This document shows positions 1 through 8,854 of a stretch of 64,000 bases of DNA, piece after piece. Source of the DNA: Cryobacterium sp. Y50 (lineage in GTDB: Bacteria; Actinomycetota; Actinomycetes; Actinomycetales; Microbacteriaceae); contig NZ_PJJM01000091.1 of NCBI RefSeq assembly GCF_002929805.1, positions 36,715-100,714 on the forward strand. Reading direction: 5' to 3'. The position numbers and the translations under genes are program-made. How positions within the stretch are numbered: the stretch's first letter is position 1; every line of letters begins with the position of its first letter. A model generated the notes under the pieces. It worked only from the letters and a program-made list of their open reading frames with translations. It was not told the origin of the DNA and ran no database searches.

Positions 1-1930
1 TGCCGGCCGCCGCGCCCTGCGCGAGCGTCCAGAGTGCGTCAGCGACCTCGGTGGTGGTGGCTTCGCGGTGCGGTTCGGCCACGTAGTGGCTCGCGGTGAG
101 CACGACCTGGCCGAGCACGGTGCGCAGCGTGGTCGACTCGGTTTCGGTGGCGACATTGTTCAGCACCAGACGCACGAAGTCGCGGGCCGTGGTTTCGGCG
201 TCGCGGGTGGCGTCCCAGACCGAACCCCAGACCAGAGCGCGGGCGAGCGGGCTCTCAATCGCGGAGAGGTGCTCGAGCGCGACGGCCTCCGAGGCCGGGT
301 CGAGGCGCACCTTGGCGTAGGTGAGGTCGTCGTCGTTGAGCAGGATCAGGTTGGGACGTTTCTGGCCGACGAGAGCGGGGACATCCGTTGTAGAACCGTC
401 GACGTCGAGCTCGACCCGGTGCGTGCGCACGAGTTTCTGCGCGTCGTTGAAGGTGTAGAAACCGATGGCGAGACGGTGCGGGCGAATGGTGGGGTAGTCG
501 GCGGCGGCGGTCTGCAGCACCGTGAAGCCGGTGATGACGCCCGCTTCATCCGTGGCGATCTCAGGGCGCAGCGTGTTGACGCCGGCGGTCTCGAGCCAGA
601 AATGCGCCCAGCCGCTGAGGTCACGACCGCTGGCGGCCTCGAGCTCGACCAGCAGGTCGGAAAGCTCGGTGTTGTCCCACTGATGCTTCTGAAAGTACGA
701 TCCGACGCCGGTGAAGAAGGCGTCGATGCCGACCCAGGCGGCGAGTTGCTTGAGTACAGAGCCACCCTTGGCGTAGGTGATGCCGTCAAAGTTGACGAGT
801 ACGTCGTCAAGGTCGCGAATCGTGGCGACGACCGGGTGGGTCGAGGGAAGCTGGTCTTGCTTGTAAGCCCAGCTCTTCTCCATCACGGCGAAGGTGGTCC
901 AGGCTTCATGCCACTCGGTGGCCTCGGCGGTGGCGATGGTCGATGCCCACTCGGCGAAGCTCTCGTTGAGCCAGAGGTCGTTCCACCAGGTCATGGTGAC
1001 GAGGTCGCCGAACCACATGTGGGCGAGCTCGTGCAAAATCGTTACAACACGGCGTTCCTTGATGGCGTCGGTCACCTTGGAGCGAAAGATGTACGTTTCG
1101 GTGAAGGTGACCGCGCCGGCGTTCTCCATGGCGCCGGCATTGAATTCCGGAACGAACAGCTGGTCGTACTTGTCGAACGGGTAGGCGTAACCGAACTTCT
1201 CCTCGTAGTAGGCGAAGCCTTGGCGGGTCTTCTCGAGGATGTAGTCGGCGTCGAGGTACTCGCTGAGGCTCTTGCGGCTGAACACGCCGAGCGGAATGGT
1301 GCGTCCGTCGCTCGAGGTCAGTTCGCCGCGCACGACGGCGTACGGGCCGGCGATGAGCGCGGTGATGTAGCTCGAGATCACGTGGGTCGGTGCAAACGCC
1401 CAGGTGCTGGCACCGTTGCCGGCGTCGGTTGGCTCCGGCGTGGTCGAGTTGGAAACAACCTGCCACTGGCTCGGCGCTGTGACGGTAAAAGCGAATTTCG
1501 CCTTGAGGTCGGGCTGCTCGAACACGGCGAAGACGCGGCGAGAGTCGGGCACCTCGAACTGGCTGTAGAGGTAGACCTCGTTGTCGACCGGGTCGACGAA
1601 GCGGTGCAGGCCTTCACCGGTGTTGGTGTAGAGCGCGTCGGCCACGACAACGAGCTCGTTGTCGGCCTGCAGGCCGTCCAGCTGAATGCGGATGCCGTCA
1701 CTCACGACGGCCGGGTCGAGCGCGGCACCGTTGAGGGTCACCGAGTGCACCATGGCAGTGATGGCATCGATGAAGGTCGAGGCTCCGGGGGTAGCGGCGA
1801 AGCGCACCGTCGTGGTGCTGCCGAACGTGGTGGGGCCGGTAGTGAGGTCGAGCACAACGTTGTAGCTCGCTACCGTGACGAGCGCGGCGCGCTCTGACGC
1901 TTCAAGGCGGGTGAGGTTCTCTCCAGGCAA
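1..1930 (-). CDS. pepN: Aminopeptidase N (M1 metallopeptidase), C-terminus off the window
   Basis: Zinc aminopeptidase that removes N-terminal residues from peptides in the cytoplasm. About 643 codons are visible; the family is usually 840-860 aa, so the C-terminal part lies beyond base 1. The M1 exopeptidase motif GAMEN is at residues 266-270 and the zinc site HELAH at 300-304, followed by NESFAEW carrying the third zinc ligand. I chose TTG at 1930 because a GGAGAA ribosome binding site sits 5 nt upstream and the N-terminus MPGENLTRLEA is typical of actinobacterial PepN. It is divergent from the DUF2332 gene, with a shared 119-bp intergenic region. The long open frame on the opposite strand is a codon-bias shadow. 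Confidence 0.95.
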   Translation of the reverse strand, partial: MPGENLTRLEASERAALVTVASYNVVLDLTTGPTTFGSTTTVRFAATPGASTFIDAITAMVHSVTLNGAALDPAVVSDGIRIQLDGLQADNELVVVADALYTNTGEGLHRFVDPVDNEVYLYSQFEVPDSRRVFAVFEQPDLKAKFAFTVTAPSQWQVVSNSTTPEPTDAGNGASTWAFAPTHVISSYITALIAGPYAVVRGELTSSDGRTIPLGVFSRKSLSEYLDADYILEKTRQGFAYYEEKFGYAYPFDKYDQLFVPEFNAGAMENAGAVTFTETYIFRSKVTDAIKERRVVTILHELAHMWFGDLVTMTWWNDLWLNESFAEWASTIATAEATEWHEAWTTFAVMEKSWAYKQDQLPSTHPVVATIRDLDDVLVNFDGITYAKGGSVLKQLAAWVGIDAFFTGVGSYFQKHQWDNTELSDLLVELEAASGRDLSGWAHFWLETAGVNTLRPEIATDEAGVITGFTVLQTAAADYPTIRPHRLAIGFYTFNDAQKLVRTHRVELDVDGSTTDVPALVGQKRPNLILLNDDDLTYAKVRLDPASEAVALEHLSAIESPLARALVWGSVWDATRDAETTARDFVRLVLNNVATETESTTLRTVLGQVVLTASHYVAEPHREATTTEVADALWTLAQGAAAG

Positions 1931-2037
1931 CTTAGTTCTCCAATTCGATTCACGATTCGATTCGCGACGGATTCCATTTGGAACGGTGAAGCTCTGGCGC
2001 TCGTGGCGCCATCGCACCCCGCAAGCCTAACCATGAT

Positions 2038-2043
2038 TACAAT
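2038..2043 (+). promoter_or_regulatory. -10 hexamer TACAAT of a leaderless promoter
   Basis: TACAAT ends 7 nt before the A of the ATG at 2050, so transcription should start on the start codon. No Shine-Dalgarno sequence and no convincing -35 box are visible. Confidence 0.6.
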
Positions 2044-2049
2044 GTGGGC

Positions 2050-3060
2050 ATGAGAGCGAGCACCGATCCCGGCGTCGCGACCGCTGAACGCTACCGAGCC
2101 TTCGCTGAGGTTGAAGCCCGCGGAATGAGCGCCTGTTACGAACGCTGGGCCGCTGGGGTTGCGGCTGATCCTGAGATAGTGAAACTGATCGATCTGCTGC
2201 CGCCGGTCAAACGGCAACCGAACCTAGTGTTCAGCGCGGCCCGGTTGCACGGGGCCGTGGTGGGGGAGTATCCGGCTTTCGCGGCCTGGCTGCGCGAGCA
2301 CTGGGCGCTCGTCGCCGCCACCTGTCTGACCCATGCCACTCAGACGAATGAACCCGGTCGGTGCGCTGTGCTGTTGCCGGCCCTGGCGGCGCTCGCCGGG
2401 CCCCTCGCGATCATCGAAGTTGGGGCATCCGCCGGTCTCTGCCTGCACCCCGATCGGTACAGCTACCGATATCGGTTTGCTGATGGCGGCGAGCGGATGC
2501 TGCACCCGAGAGACAGGGCGAACCCGGTGGTGCTCGACTGCGACGTGAGCGGTCCGGTGCCGCTGCCCGAGCGGATGCCCGAGATCGTGTGGCGGGCCGG
2601 AATCGACCTTCATCCCCTCGACGTCTGCAGCGACGCGGACGTAGCCTGGCTCGATGCGCTGATCTGGCCGGAACATGACGACCGTCGATCCCGGCTGCGC
2701 GCCGCGGTTGCCGTGGCCCGCCAGGAGCCGGTCGAGATCGTGCGGGGGGACCTCAATGCTCAGATCGAGGCGCTCGTTGCCCGGGCACCGGCCGGGGCAA
2801 CCGTTGTCGTGTTCCACACCGCGGTGCTCGCCTACCTGAACGCAACCGACCGCGGCCGGTTCGCCGCGCAGATGACCCGACTGCCGGTGCGCTGGTTGTC
2901 GAACGAGGGGCAGAGCGTGGTGCCCGGGGTGTTGGAGCGGCTTGGGGAGGCGCCGGCGCCGTCACATTCAATTCCGGCTTCCGCTTTCATTCTTGCCCTG
3001 GACGGTGAGCCGATCGCCCTGACCCAGCCACACGGCCGGTCATTACACTGGCTCGGGTGA
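2050..3060 (+). CDS. DUF2332 family protein
   Basis: Member of the DUF2332 family, uncharacterised actinobacterial proteins of about 330-350 aa; this copy is 336 aa. The family-like core IIEVGASAGLCLHPDRYSY near residue 125 resembles the glycine-rich loop of SAM-dependent methyltransferases, which is an inference and not proof of activity. A GTG at 2044 is an alternative start, but the TACAAT box places the transcript end on ATG 2050, and there is no ribosome binding site. The 3' end overlaps the convergent AAA ATPase gene by 18 nt. No signal peptide or membrane segment is seen, so it is probably cytoplasmic. Confidence 0.85.
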   Translation: MRASTDPGVATAERYRAFAEVEARGMSACYERWAAGVAADPEIVKLIDLLPPVKRQPNLVFSAARLHGAVVGEYPAFAAWLREHWALVAATCLTHATQTNEPGRCAVLLPALAALAGPLAIIEVGASAGLCLHPDRYSYRYRFADGGERMLHPRDRANPVVLDCDVSGPVPLPERMPEIVWRAGIDLHPLDVCSDADVAWLDALIWPEHDDRRSRLRAAVAVARQEPVEIVRGDLNAQIEALVARAPAGATVVVFHTAVLAYLNATDRGRFAAQMTRLPVRWLSNEGQSVVPGVLERLGEAPAPSHSIPASAFILALDGEPIALTQPHGRSLHWLG

Positions 3061-4605
3061 GTCCGCGGAGGGCTCGGGCGTCGGCTCCGCTGTCAACGGC
3101 GCCGCGCTACCCGTTGCCCAGCCGAAGGAGGCGGATTGGCGCGTCATCACGGCCGCCGCATCGTGCATCGAAACGTAGCTTCCGCTGTTCGGCCCATCGC
3201 TTGGCTCCTCATCGGGCTGCCAGCGCGGGGTTTCGCTGCTGCGGGTGCCCAGGAGCCGTCGGGTGAGGGATTCGCCCGCCGACAACAGATCGTCGAGGGC
3301 GATCTGCAGGTCGTCGTCGTCGACGGTGTCGGCGCGGAGGGCAGCGCGAAGCACGGCCCGACGAATCAATTCCTTTGCGAAAGAGCCCGTCACGCCCTCT
3401 GCACGGCGGGCAGCGGCGTCGAGGGCGGCCGGGGTGAACGGCAGCCTTCCCGCATAGCGCCGGAACAGCCGCTCGCGTTCGGCAAGGGCGGGCAATGGAA
3501 CTTCGACGGCGAGGTCGACCCGGCCTGGCCGTTCGGCAAGGGCGCGCTCGAGCACCTCGACCCGATTGGTGGTCATGACGAACGCCACATCGGCGTCGCC
3601 GTCGAGTCCGTCAAGGGCGTCGAGCACCTCGAACAGCAGGGGTTGCGGAGTGGCGTTACGCTGCATCGCGACCAGGTCGATGTCTTCCAGCACGACGATC
3701 GACGGCGCAAAGGTGCGCGCGATCTCGGCAGCCGCAGCAATGTGCACGATGCTGGTACCGGTGAGCAGCACGGCGGTGATGCCCGGTGTTTCGCTGAGCA
3801 GGTGGCGCACAGTGAGGGTTTTGCCGGTGCCGGGAGGCCCGTAGAGCAGCACACCGCGCTTCAAATGTTGCCCGGCGGCGAGCAAGACCTGGCGCTGCTC
3901 GCCGATTCCGATGACGTGGTCGGTGATGGTGCCGAGGATGCCCTCCGGCAGCACGATGGCGGCCGTCGGTACGACGGGTCGTTCCAGAAAGGTGATTCCG
4001 GCTCCGGATCCGTATTCGGTTTGCACGAACGAGAGCACCTGCCCGCGCAGCACGCTGTGCTCGATCATGAGTGCGCGCAGGTGCTCCAGAAAACCGGTGA
4101 CCGTGTGCGGCGACTCGGCCATGATTTCGAGCTCGGCCGTATTGCGCCCGAATTGCGGATTCGCGGCGCGTTGCAGCACCGCGATCGGCTGATCGTCAAA
4201 GCGGATGAGTCGGAGGCCGAATGAGACGACCTGGCGGGTTGTCGTCGGTCCGGTCGCCCGGGCCGAGTAGTCCACAGGACCGGGCCCGAAGCCCTGTAAC
4301 GGGCTGGCCACGAGCTCGGACAGCGTCGAATGAAACCGCTGCTGCCCGCCCGATACACCCAGAAGCGCGGCCGGATCCACGCTGGCCAACGTGCTCAGGG
4401 CGATGTCCGCGTCGACTAGGCGATGATCGGTCAGGGTCTCCGACACGACCGGCAACCTCGACGCGTTGGCGCCGAGAAAGGCGCTGATGCGATCGCCGAG
4501 TGGTGTCAGGCCCGAACCGGCCCGGTTATCCGCCGCAGATACGACCCGTTCCATGAAGTGTTTGAAGGCGCGCACGACGTCTCGGTCGAAAGTGTCCTCG
4601 GTCAT
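3043..4605 (-). CDS. AAA family ATPase
   Basis: A 520-aa protein with one AAA module. Walker A (GPPGTGKT) is near residue 255 and Walker B with its acidic pair (VVLEDID) near residue 303, followed by TTNR (sensor 1) and an arginine-rich segment (ERPGRVD) typical of FtsH/Bcs1/CDC48-like ATPases. The N-terminal 240 residues resemble no domain I can name, and the C-terminal 60 are low-complexity Pro/Ser/Glu. No HEXXH follows the ATPase, so it is not FtsH; an unfoldase or chaperone role is inferred. The start has an AGGAGA ribosome binding site 6 nt upstream. It converges on and overlaps the DUF2332 gene. Confidence 0.85.
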   Translation of the reverse strand: MTEDTFDRDVVRAFKHFMERVVSAADNRAGSGLTPLGDRISAFLGANASRLPVVSETLTDHRLVDADIALSTLASVDPAALLGVSGGQQRFHSTLSELVASPLQGFGPGPVDYSARATGPTTTRQVVSFGLRLIRFDDQPIAVLQRAANPQFGRNTAELEIMAESPHTVTGFLEHLRALMIEHSVLRGQVLSFVQTEYGSGAGITFLERPVVPTAAIVLPEGILGTITDHVIGIGEQRQVLLAAGQHLKRGVLLYGPPGTGKTLTVRHLLSETPGITAVLLTGTSIVHIAAAAEIARTFAPSIVVLEDIDLVAMQRNATPQPLLFEVLDALDGLDGDADVAFVMTTNRVEVLERALAERPGRVDLAVEVPLPALAERERLFRRYAGRLPFTPAALDAAARRAEGVTGSFAKELIRRAVLRAALRADTVDDDDLQIALDDLLSAGESLTRRLLGTRSSETPRWQPDEEPSDGPNSGSYVSMHDAAAVMTRQSASFGWATGSAAPLTAEPTPEPSADSPEPV

Positions 4606-4638
4606 GTCGTTCTCCTGTCGTTGTAGCGCAGTAGGAGG

Positions 4639-5385
4639 CTAGCGGGCTTGGGCGATGATTGCTTCGGAGACAGCGACAGCGACAGCGACAGCGACCGCGT
4701 CGGTACGTGACTCGACCTGGTACGCCGACTGGCCGAGCGAAAAGATCACGGTGCAGTACGACGAGGTGTCGGTGCAGATCTGCACGGCGTGCTCGCCGTC
4801 GACGGCGCCTTCCAACGCAATCTGCGGCAGGGCAGCCTGGCTGTCGGGAGTGGAGATCATCGTGTCGACGATGCTGGCGAGGTCATAGCCGACCGTGATC
4901 GAGGTGCCGTTGACACCAGCGGCGTCAACGTAGCAGGTGAAGACCCCCGCGGTCTGTGTCACGTACCGGTCGAACCAGATCGGGTCCATGCTCGACGAAT
5001 CGCAGATTTCGTAGTCGAGGGCGTCGACACCAAGTGCCATCGCACTACCCTGCGACTTGAGCGCGCCGGTGCAGGCGGGTTCCCGTTCGACCAGGTCTAC
5101 CGCCGGCCAGACCAGGTGGCTGGGCACGGCATACTCGGTGAGGGCCATCCCCGGCTGCGTCGCGGCCACCGGGGTCGGCATACTTTCGTCGGCGGGGGCC
5201 AACGCGCCGGCCACGGTATCGAGGGTGGCAACATCGTCACAGGTGTAGACACCCGTGGTAGCGGCAAGTTCTGTCGGCCCCGCGCTCGCTGACCTTGGCG
5301 GCCCTGCGACGGGCCCGGCCGCGCATCCGCTGAGAGCGACGAGAGCGAGAAAAACGGTCGGCGTGATCAGACGGCGGTGTAGCAT
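4639..5385 (-). CDS. Predicted secreted lipoprotein
   Basis: A 248-aa protein with a type II signal peptide: basic MLHRR, a hydrophobic stretch and the lipobox LSGC with the lipidated cysteine at residue 21. A longer in-frame start exists at 5490, but the ATG at 5385 has a GAGG ribosome binding site and gives a normal signal sequence, so I prefer it. The mature part has several cysteines but resembles no domain I recognise. The C-terminus carries an Ala-Val repeat encoded by a hexanucleotide microsatellite. It probably sits on the outer face of the cytoplasmic membrane. It lies 33 nt upstream of the AAA ATPase start, possibly in one transcript. Confidence 0.75.
   Translation of the reverse strand: MLHRRLITPTVFLALVALSGCAAGPVAGPPRSASAGPTELAATTGVYTCDDVATLDTVAGALAPADESMPTPVAATQPGMALTEYAVPSHLVWPAVDLVEREPACTGALKSQGSAMALGVDALDYEICDSSSMDPIWFDRYVTQTAGVFTCYVDAAGVNGTSITVGYDLASIVDTMISTPDSQAALPQIALEGAVDGEHAVQICTDTSSYCTVIFSLGQSAYQVESRTDAVAVAVAVAVSEAIIAQAR
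4669..4692. repeat. GACAGC hexanucleotide microsatellite (4 copies)
   Basis: Four perfect GACAGC copies plus a degenerate fifth (GACCGC). Read on the minus strand, GCTGTC encodes Ala-Val repeats near the C-terminus of the lipoprotein. The unit is a multiple of three, so copy-number changes keep the frame. Confidence 0.9.
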
Positions 5386-5502
5386 GCGGTCAGCCTCACA
5401 GGGGCAATTTTTGCCGCATGACCTGAGGTTTACTCGACATCTTTGAGTCCTCGCCATGGGCGCGATCCGGTCAGGGAAGGGTTGGTCCAACTATGTGGCC
5501 GC

Positions 5503-5518
5503 CTGGGGTACACCCCAG
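5503..5518. terminator. Short stem-loop between SDR and lipoprotein genes
   Basis: CTGGGG-TACA-CCCCAG: a 6-bp perfect stem with a 4-nt loop, just after the SDR gene stop on the minus strand. No T tract follows, so a termination role is tentative. Confidence 0.4.
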
Positions 5519-5535
5519 TGGTCGACGGCCAGGTG

Positions 5536-7077
5536 CTACCAGGCGCCGGGCTTGTAGTCCTTCAGAAAGACGCCGTAGACGTCTTCGCCGTCCTCGCCGC
5601 GCACGATCGGGTCGTACACCCGGGCGGCGCCGTCGACCAGGTCGAGCGGAGCGTGAAAACCCTCCTCGGCCAGGCGCACCTTGGTGGGGTGTGGGCGTTC
5701 GTCGGTGATCCAGCCGGTATCGACGCTGGTCATAAGAATGCCGTCTTCCAGCATCTCCTTCGCGCTGGTGCGGGTGAGCATGTTCAGGGCCGCTTTGGCC
5801 ATATTGGTATGCGGGTGGCCGGGGCCCTTGTAGCCGCGACCAAACACGCCCTCCATCGCCGACACGTTCACAATATAAGTACGTCGGGCCGCGGATGCTG
5901 TGAGCGAGGCCCGCAGACGGCTCACCAGCAGAAATGGTGCCGTCGTGTTGCACAACTGCACTTCGAGCATCTCGAGCGGATCCACATCTTCGACGTTGGC
6001 TGTCCAACTGTTCACGTCGTGCAGGTCGGGAACAAGCCCGCCGGCGTCAATGGCGGTGCCAGCGGCGAGACGCTCCAGCGACGAAGACCCGGCGGCGAGT
6101 GCCAGCCGGGTGAGATCATCCGCTGTAAGGGCACCGGCACCGGCCGCCGTCGTGAGCAGCGGATGCCCGGAGACCGATGCAGCCAGGGCGAGCGGATGCG
6201 CATCGTTGGTGTGGCCGAACGACACGATCTCGGGCAGGGGGCCGTCGGGCAGCGGAGCATCCTCGGCCTCAACCAGCAGGGAGTACGAGCCGCGCGAGCG
6301 TCGCACGGTCTGCGCTGCATTGTTGATGAGAATGTCGAGCGGGCCCTGGGCAGCGACCGAATCAGCCAGGGCGATCACCTGGGCCGGGTCTCGCAGGTCG
6401 ATGCCGACGATGCGCAGGCGGTGCAGCCAATCCTTGGAGTCGTCCATAGCGGCGAAGCGGCGCACGGCGTCGCGCGGAAACCGGGTGGTGACGGTGGTGT
6501 GGGCACCGTCGCGCAACAGGCGCAGAGCGATGTACATGCCGATCTTGGCGCGGCCGCCGGTGAGCAGTGCGCGCTTGCCGGTGAGGTCGGTGCGCGCGTC
6601 GCGTTTGGCGTGGCTCGAGAGGGCGCAGCTCGGGCAAAGCTGGTGGTAGAACGCGTCGACCACGGTGTATTTCTGCTTGCAGATATAACAGGCGCGCGGA
6701 ACGAGCAGCTTACCGGCGGTCGCCGTGCTGGTACCAAGAGAGAGCTGGGCGCCGCGGGTCTCGTCGTCGATGCGGGTGGGCGCGCCGGTGGCGGTGGCGG
6801 CGATGACGCTACGATCGGCGTCGGCGATGACCGCGCGTTTCTCCAGGCGCCGCGACATCTTGACCGACTTGAACATCTTGGCGGTCGCCTGGCGCACGGT
6901 GACGAAGTCGGCGCTGTCCGGGTCCACGTCGCTGAGGGAGGCGAGCACCCGCAGGGTCACTTCGAGGTCGTGCGGGTCGATTCCGGCGAATTCAAGGGCC
7001 GGCGCGCTGCATTTAGCTGCGCTCGCGTTGGTGGGCGCAGTGTTGGTGGGCGCAGTGGTGGGGGGCGCGGTGGTCAT
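5536..7077 (-). CDS. SDR-family oxidoreductase with N-terminal zinc-ribbon module
   Basis: A 513-aa protein. After about 125 residues of helical N-terminus comes a four-cysteine module (CYIC near residue 129 and CPSC about 19 residues on), then a Rossmann SDR domain with the nucleotide-binding signature TGGRAKIG and the NNAA motif. The usual catalytic YxxxK is read here as TNMAK: the lysine is present but threonine occupies the tyrosine position. From memory, the stretch PHTNMAKAALNM is itself conserved in this subfamily, so the change is a family trait. Substrate unknown. The start is the ATG at 7077, downstream of the MHS transporter gene and separated from it by 41 nt. Confidence 0.85.
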   Translation of the reverse strand: MTTAPPTTAPTNTAPTNASAAKCSAPALEFAGIDPHDLEVTLRVLASLSDVDPDSADFVTVRQATAKMFKSVKMSRRLEKRAVIADADRSVIAATATGAPTRIDDETRGAQLSLGTSTATAGKLLVPRACYICKQKYTVVDAFYHQLCPSCALSSHAKRDARTDLTGKRALLTGGRAKIGMYIALRLLRDGAHTTVTTRFPRDAVRRFAAMDDSKDWLHRLRIVGIDLRDPAQVIALADSVAAQGPLDILINNAAQTVRRSRGSYSLLVEAEDAPLPDGPLPEIVSFGHTNDAHPLALAASVSGHPLLTTAAGAGALTADDLTRLALAAGSSSLERLAAGTAIDAGGLVPDLHDVNSWTANVEDVDPLEMLEVQLCNTTAPFLLVSRLRASLTASAARRTYIVNVSAMEGVFGRGYKGPGHPHTNMAKAALNMLTRTSAKEMLEDGILMTSVDTGWITDERPHPTKVRLAEEGFHAPLDLVDGAARVYDPIVRGEDGEDVYGVFLKDYKPGAW

Positions 7078-7118
7078 TCGCGAATTCTACGCGGGGCGAC
7101 TGTGAGCATCCGTTTTAT

Positions 7119-8696
7119 CTAGAGTCTGGCCGGTTCTTGAATGGGAATGGCAGTGGTGGGTGGCTCGTAGGTGTGGTCGAACGGCATTTCGTCAGTGTTG
7201 AGCAGGGGGTTGTCGTTCTGTGTCTGGACCAGGCCGTGTGCTTCTTCGGCACTGTTGACGCTCGGCATCGACCCGGGTAGCGGGCGGTTGGCCGATTCCT
7301 TGAGAAAGTAGATCGCGATCGCACCGATGAGAGAGGTGCCCATCAGGTAGAACGCGGGCATCATGTCGTTGCCGGTGCCCACGATAAGCGCGGCGATGAT
7401 GAACGGCGTGGTGCCGCCGCAAATGGCGACCGCGAAGTTGTACGAAATGCCCATGGCGCCGTAACGGCTCGCCGTCGGGAACAGCGCCGGTAGTGCTGAG
7501 GCAATGGTCGAGACGTAGAAGGTGACTGGGAGCGCGATGAGCGCGAGGCCGAGCAACGTCGACCAGATCGAACCGACGCCGATGAGCAGGAACGCCGGGT
7601 AAGCCAGCACGACCGTGCTGATGGCACCGGTCCACAGCACCGGACGTCGACCGACCCGGTCGGACAGACGGCCGCTCAGGGGGATGCACAGGGCCATGAC
7701 CACGAGGATCGGAATCGTCAGCGCCGTTCCGTGCAACTCGTCGTAGCCCTTGTTCTCGGTGAGATGGGTGGGCATGTAGGAGGTCAGCGCGTAACCGACG
7801 GTGTTCGCGGCGGCAACGAGGATCATCGCGATGATGATGTTGCGCCCATAGGCTTTGAAGATCTGAATCGGGCCCTTGGGGGTCTCTGCAGTTGCTCCGA
7901 CCGGGTTCTTCTGGGCGGCTTCCTGCGCATCGAGGGTGGCTTGGAATGCGGGAGACTCATCGATCTTCATGCGGAAGTAGATGGCGATCAGGCCGAGCGG
8001 CCCGGCGATGAGGAACGGCAGGCGCCAGCCCCAATCCTCCATGACCTCCTGGCCGAGCGTGAGCTGCAGCACCGAGACGAGCGAGGCGCCGATGGCGAAA
8101 CCGAGGTAGCTGCCCATGTCAAGAAAGCTGGCGAAGTAGCCGCGCTGCTTGTCGGGAGCGTGCTCGCTGATGAAGGTTGTGGCGCCGGCGTACTCGCCGC
8201 CGGTGGAGAATCCCTGCACGAGTTTGACGAAGACGAGCAGCACCGCCGCCCAGACACCGATCTGCGCGTAGCCCGGCAGCAGGCCGACGGCGAAGGTCGA
8301 GGCGGCCATCAGAATCAGGGTGGTCGCAAGCACCTTCTGCCCGCCGATGCGGTCACCGAGCCAGCCGAAGAACACGCCGCCGAGGGGGCGGGCGAAAAAG
8401 GTCGCCGCAAAGGTACCGAGCAGAAACAGGGTTTGAACGGATGCGTCCGCCTCGGGAAGGAAGACCGGTCCCATGGTGGTGATGAGGTAGCCGAAGACAC
8501 CCACGTCGTACCATTCCATGGTGTTTCCCACGATGGTGCCGCCGAGGGCGCGCTTCATGATGGGTTTCTCGACGACGTTGACGTCGGACACCGCGATGCG
8601 GCGGCGTAGGAGAGCCTTTTTCGGCTTCACGGTGTGCTTCGCAGCCGTGGACTGCGCGGTGGACTGCGCGGTGGACGTGCTTCGGTCAATGGGCAT
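7119..8696 (-). CDS. MFS transporter, metabolite:H+ symporter (MHS/ProP-like) family
   Basis: A 525-aa integral membrane protein with the usual 12 hydrophobic segments. MHS/ProP hallmarks are visible: GGVFFGWLGDRIGG after the second helix, then the cytoplasmic loop with GFSTGGEYAGATTF and QRGYFASF, and LSDRVGRRPVL in the central loop. The family takes up osmolytes (proline, betaine) or organic acids with protons; the substrate here cannot be read from sequence. The N-terminal 45 residues are a hydrophilic basic extension. An AGGAGA ribosome binding site lies 9 nt before the ATG. Osmolyte uptake would fit with the proB/proA and trehalose genes elsewhere in the window, but that is inference. 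Confidence 0.88.
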   Translation of the reverse strand: MPIDRSTSTAQSTAQSTAAKHTVKPKKALLRRRIAVSDVNVVEKPIMKRALGGTIVGNTMEWYDVGVFGYLITTMGPVFLPEADASVQTLFLLGTFAATFFARPLGGVFFGWLGDRIGGQKVLATTLILMAASTFAVGLLPGYAQIGVWAAVLLVFVKLVQGFSTGGEYAGATTFISEHAPDKQRGYFASFLDMGSYLGFAIGASLVSVLQLTLGQEVMEDWGWRLPFLIAGPLGLIAIYFRMKIDESPAFQATLDAQEAAQKNPVGATAETPKGPIQIFKAYGRNIIIAMILVAAANTVGYALTSYMPTHLTENKGYDELHGTALTIPILVVMALCIPLSGRLSDRVGRRPVLWTGAISTVVLAYPAFLLIGVGSIWSTLLGLALIALPVTFYVSTIASALPALFPTASRYGAMGISYNFAVAICGGTTPFIIAALIVGTGNDMMPAFYLMGTSLIGAIAIYFLKESANRPLPGSMPSVNSAEEAHGLVQTQNDNPLLNTDEMPFDHTYEPPTTAIPIQEPARL

Positions 8697-8842
8697 GTGA
8701 ATTTCTCCTGTGGAGATACTGTGCTTGCGACGTTGAGATGTACTGCCTGGTGCAGTTTTTTTGACCCAACATCGATAGCCCGTCCGGGGGCGATGCCCAA
8801 ATGGTCATTCGTAGGAACGGAGATCCCCCTGCCGTTTCTGCA

Positions 8843-8848
8843 TAGGCT
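8843..8848 (+). promoter_or_regulatory. -10 hexamer TAGGCT of a leaderless promoter
   Basis: TAGGCT is followed by exactly 6 nt and then the ATG at 8855. No ribosome binding site is present. Confidence 0.6.
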
Positions 8849-8854
8849 GGTCCT

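Noticed and set aside
68..1897. Long plus-strand open frame (609 codons) opposite pepN
   Set aside because: It is antisense to a gene with clear M1 motifs; its composition (Gly/Val/Arg-rich, no domain) is a high-GC codon shadow.
5443..7122. Plus-strand open frame of 559 codons opposite the SDR gene
   Set aside because: Antisense shadow; the minus strand carries the SDR motifs.
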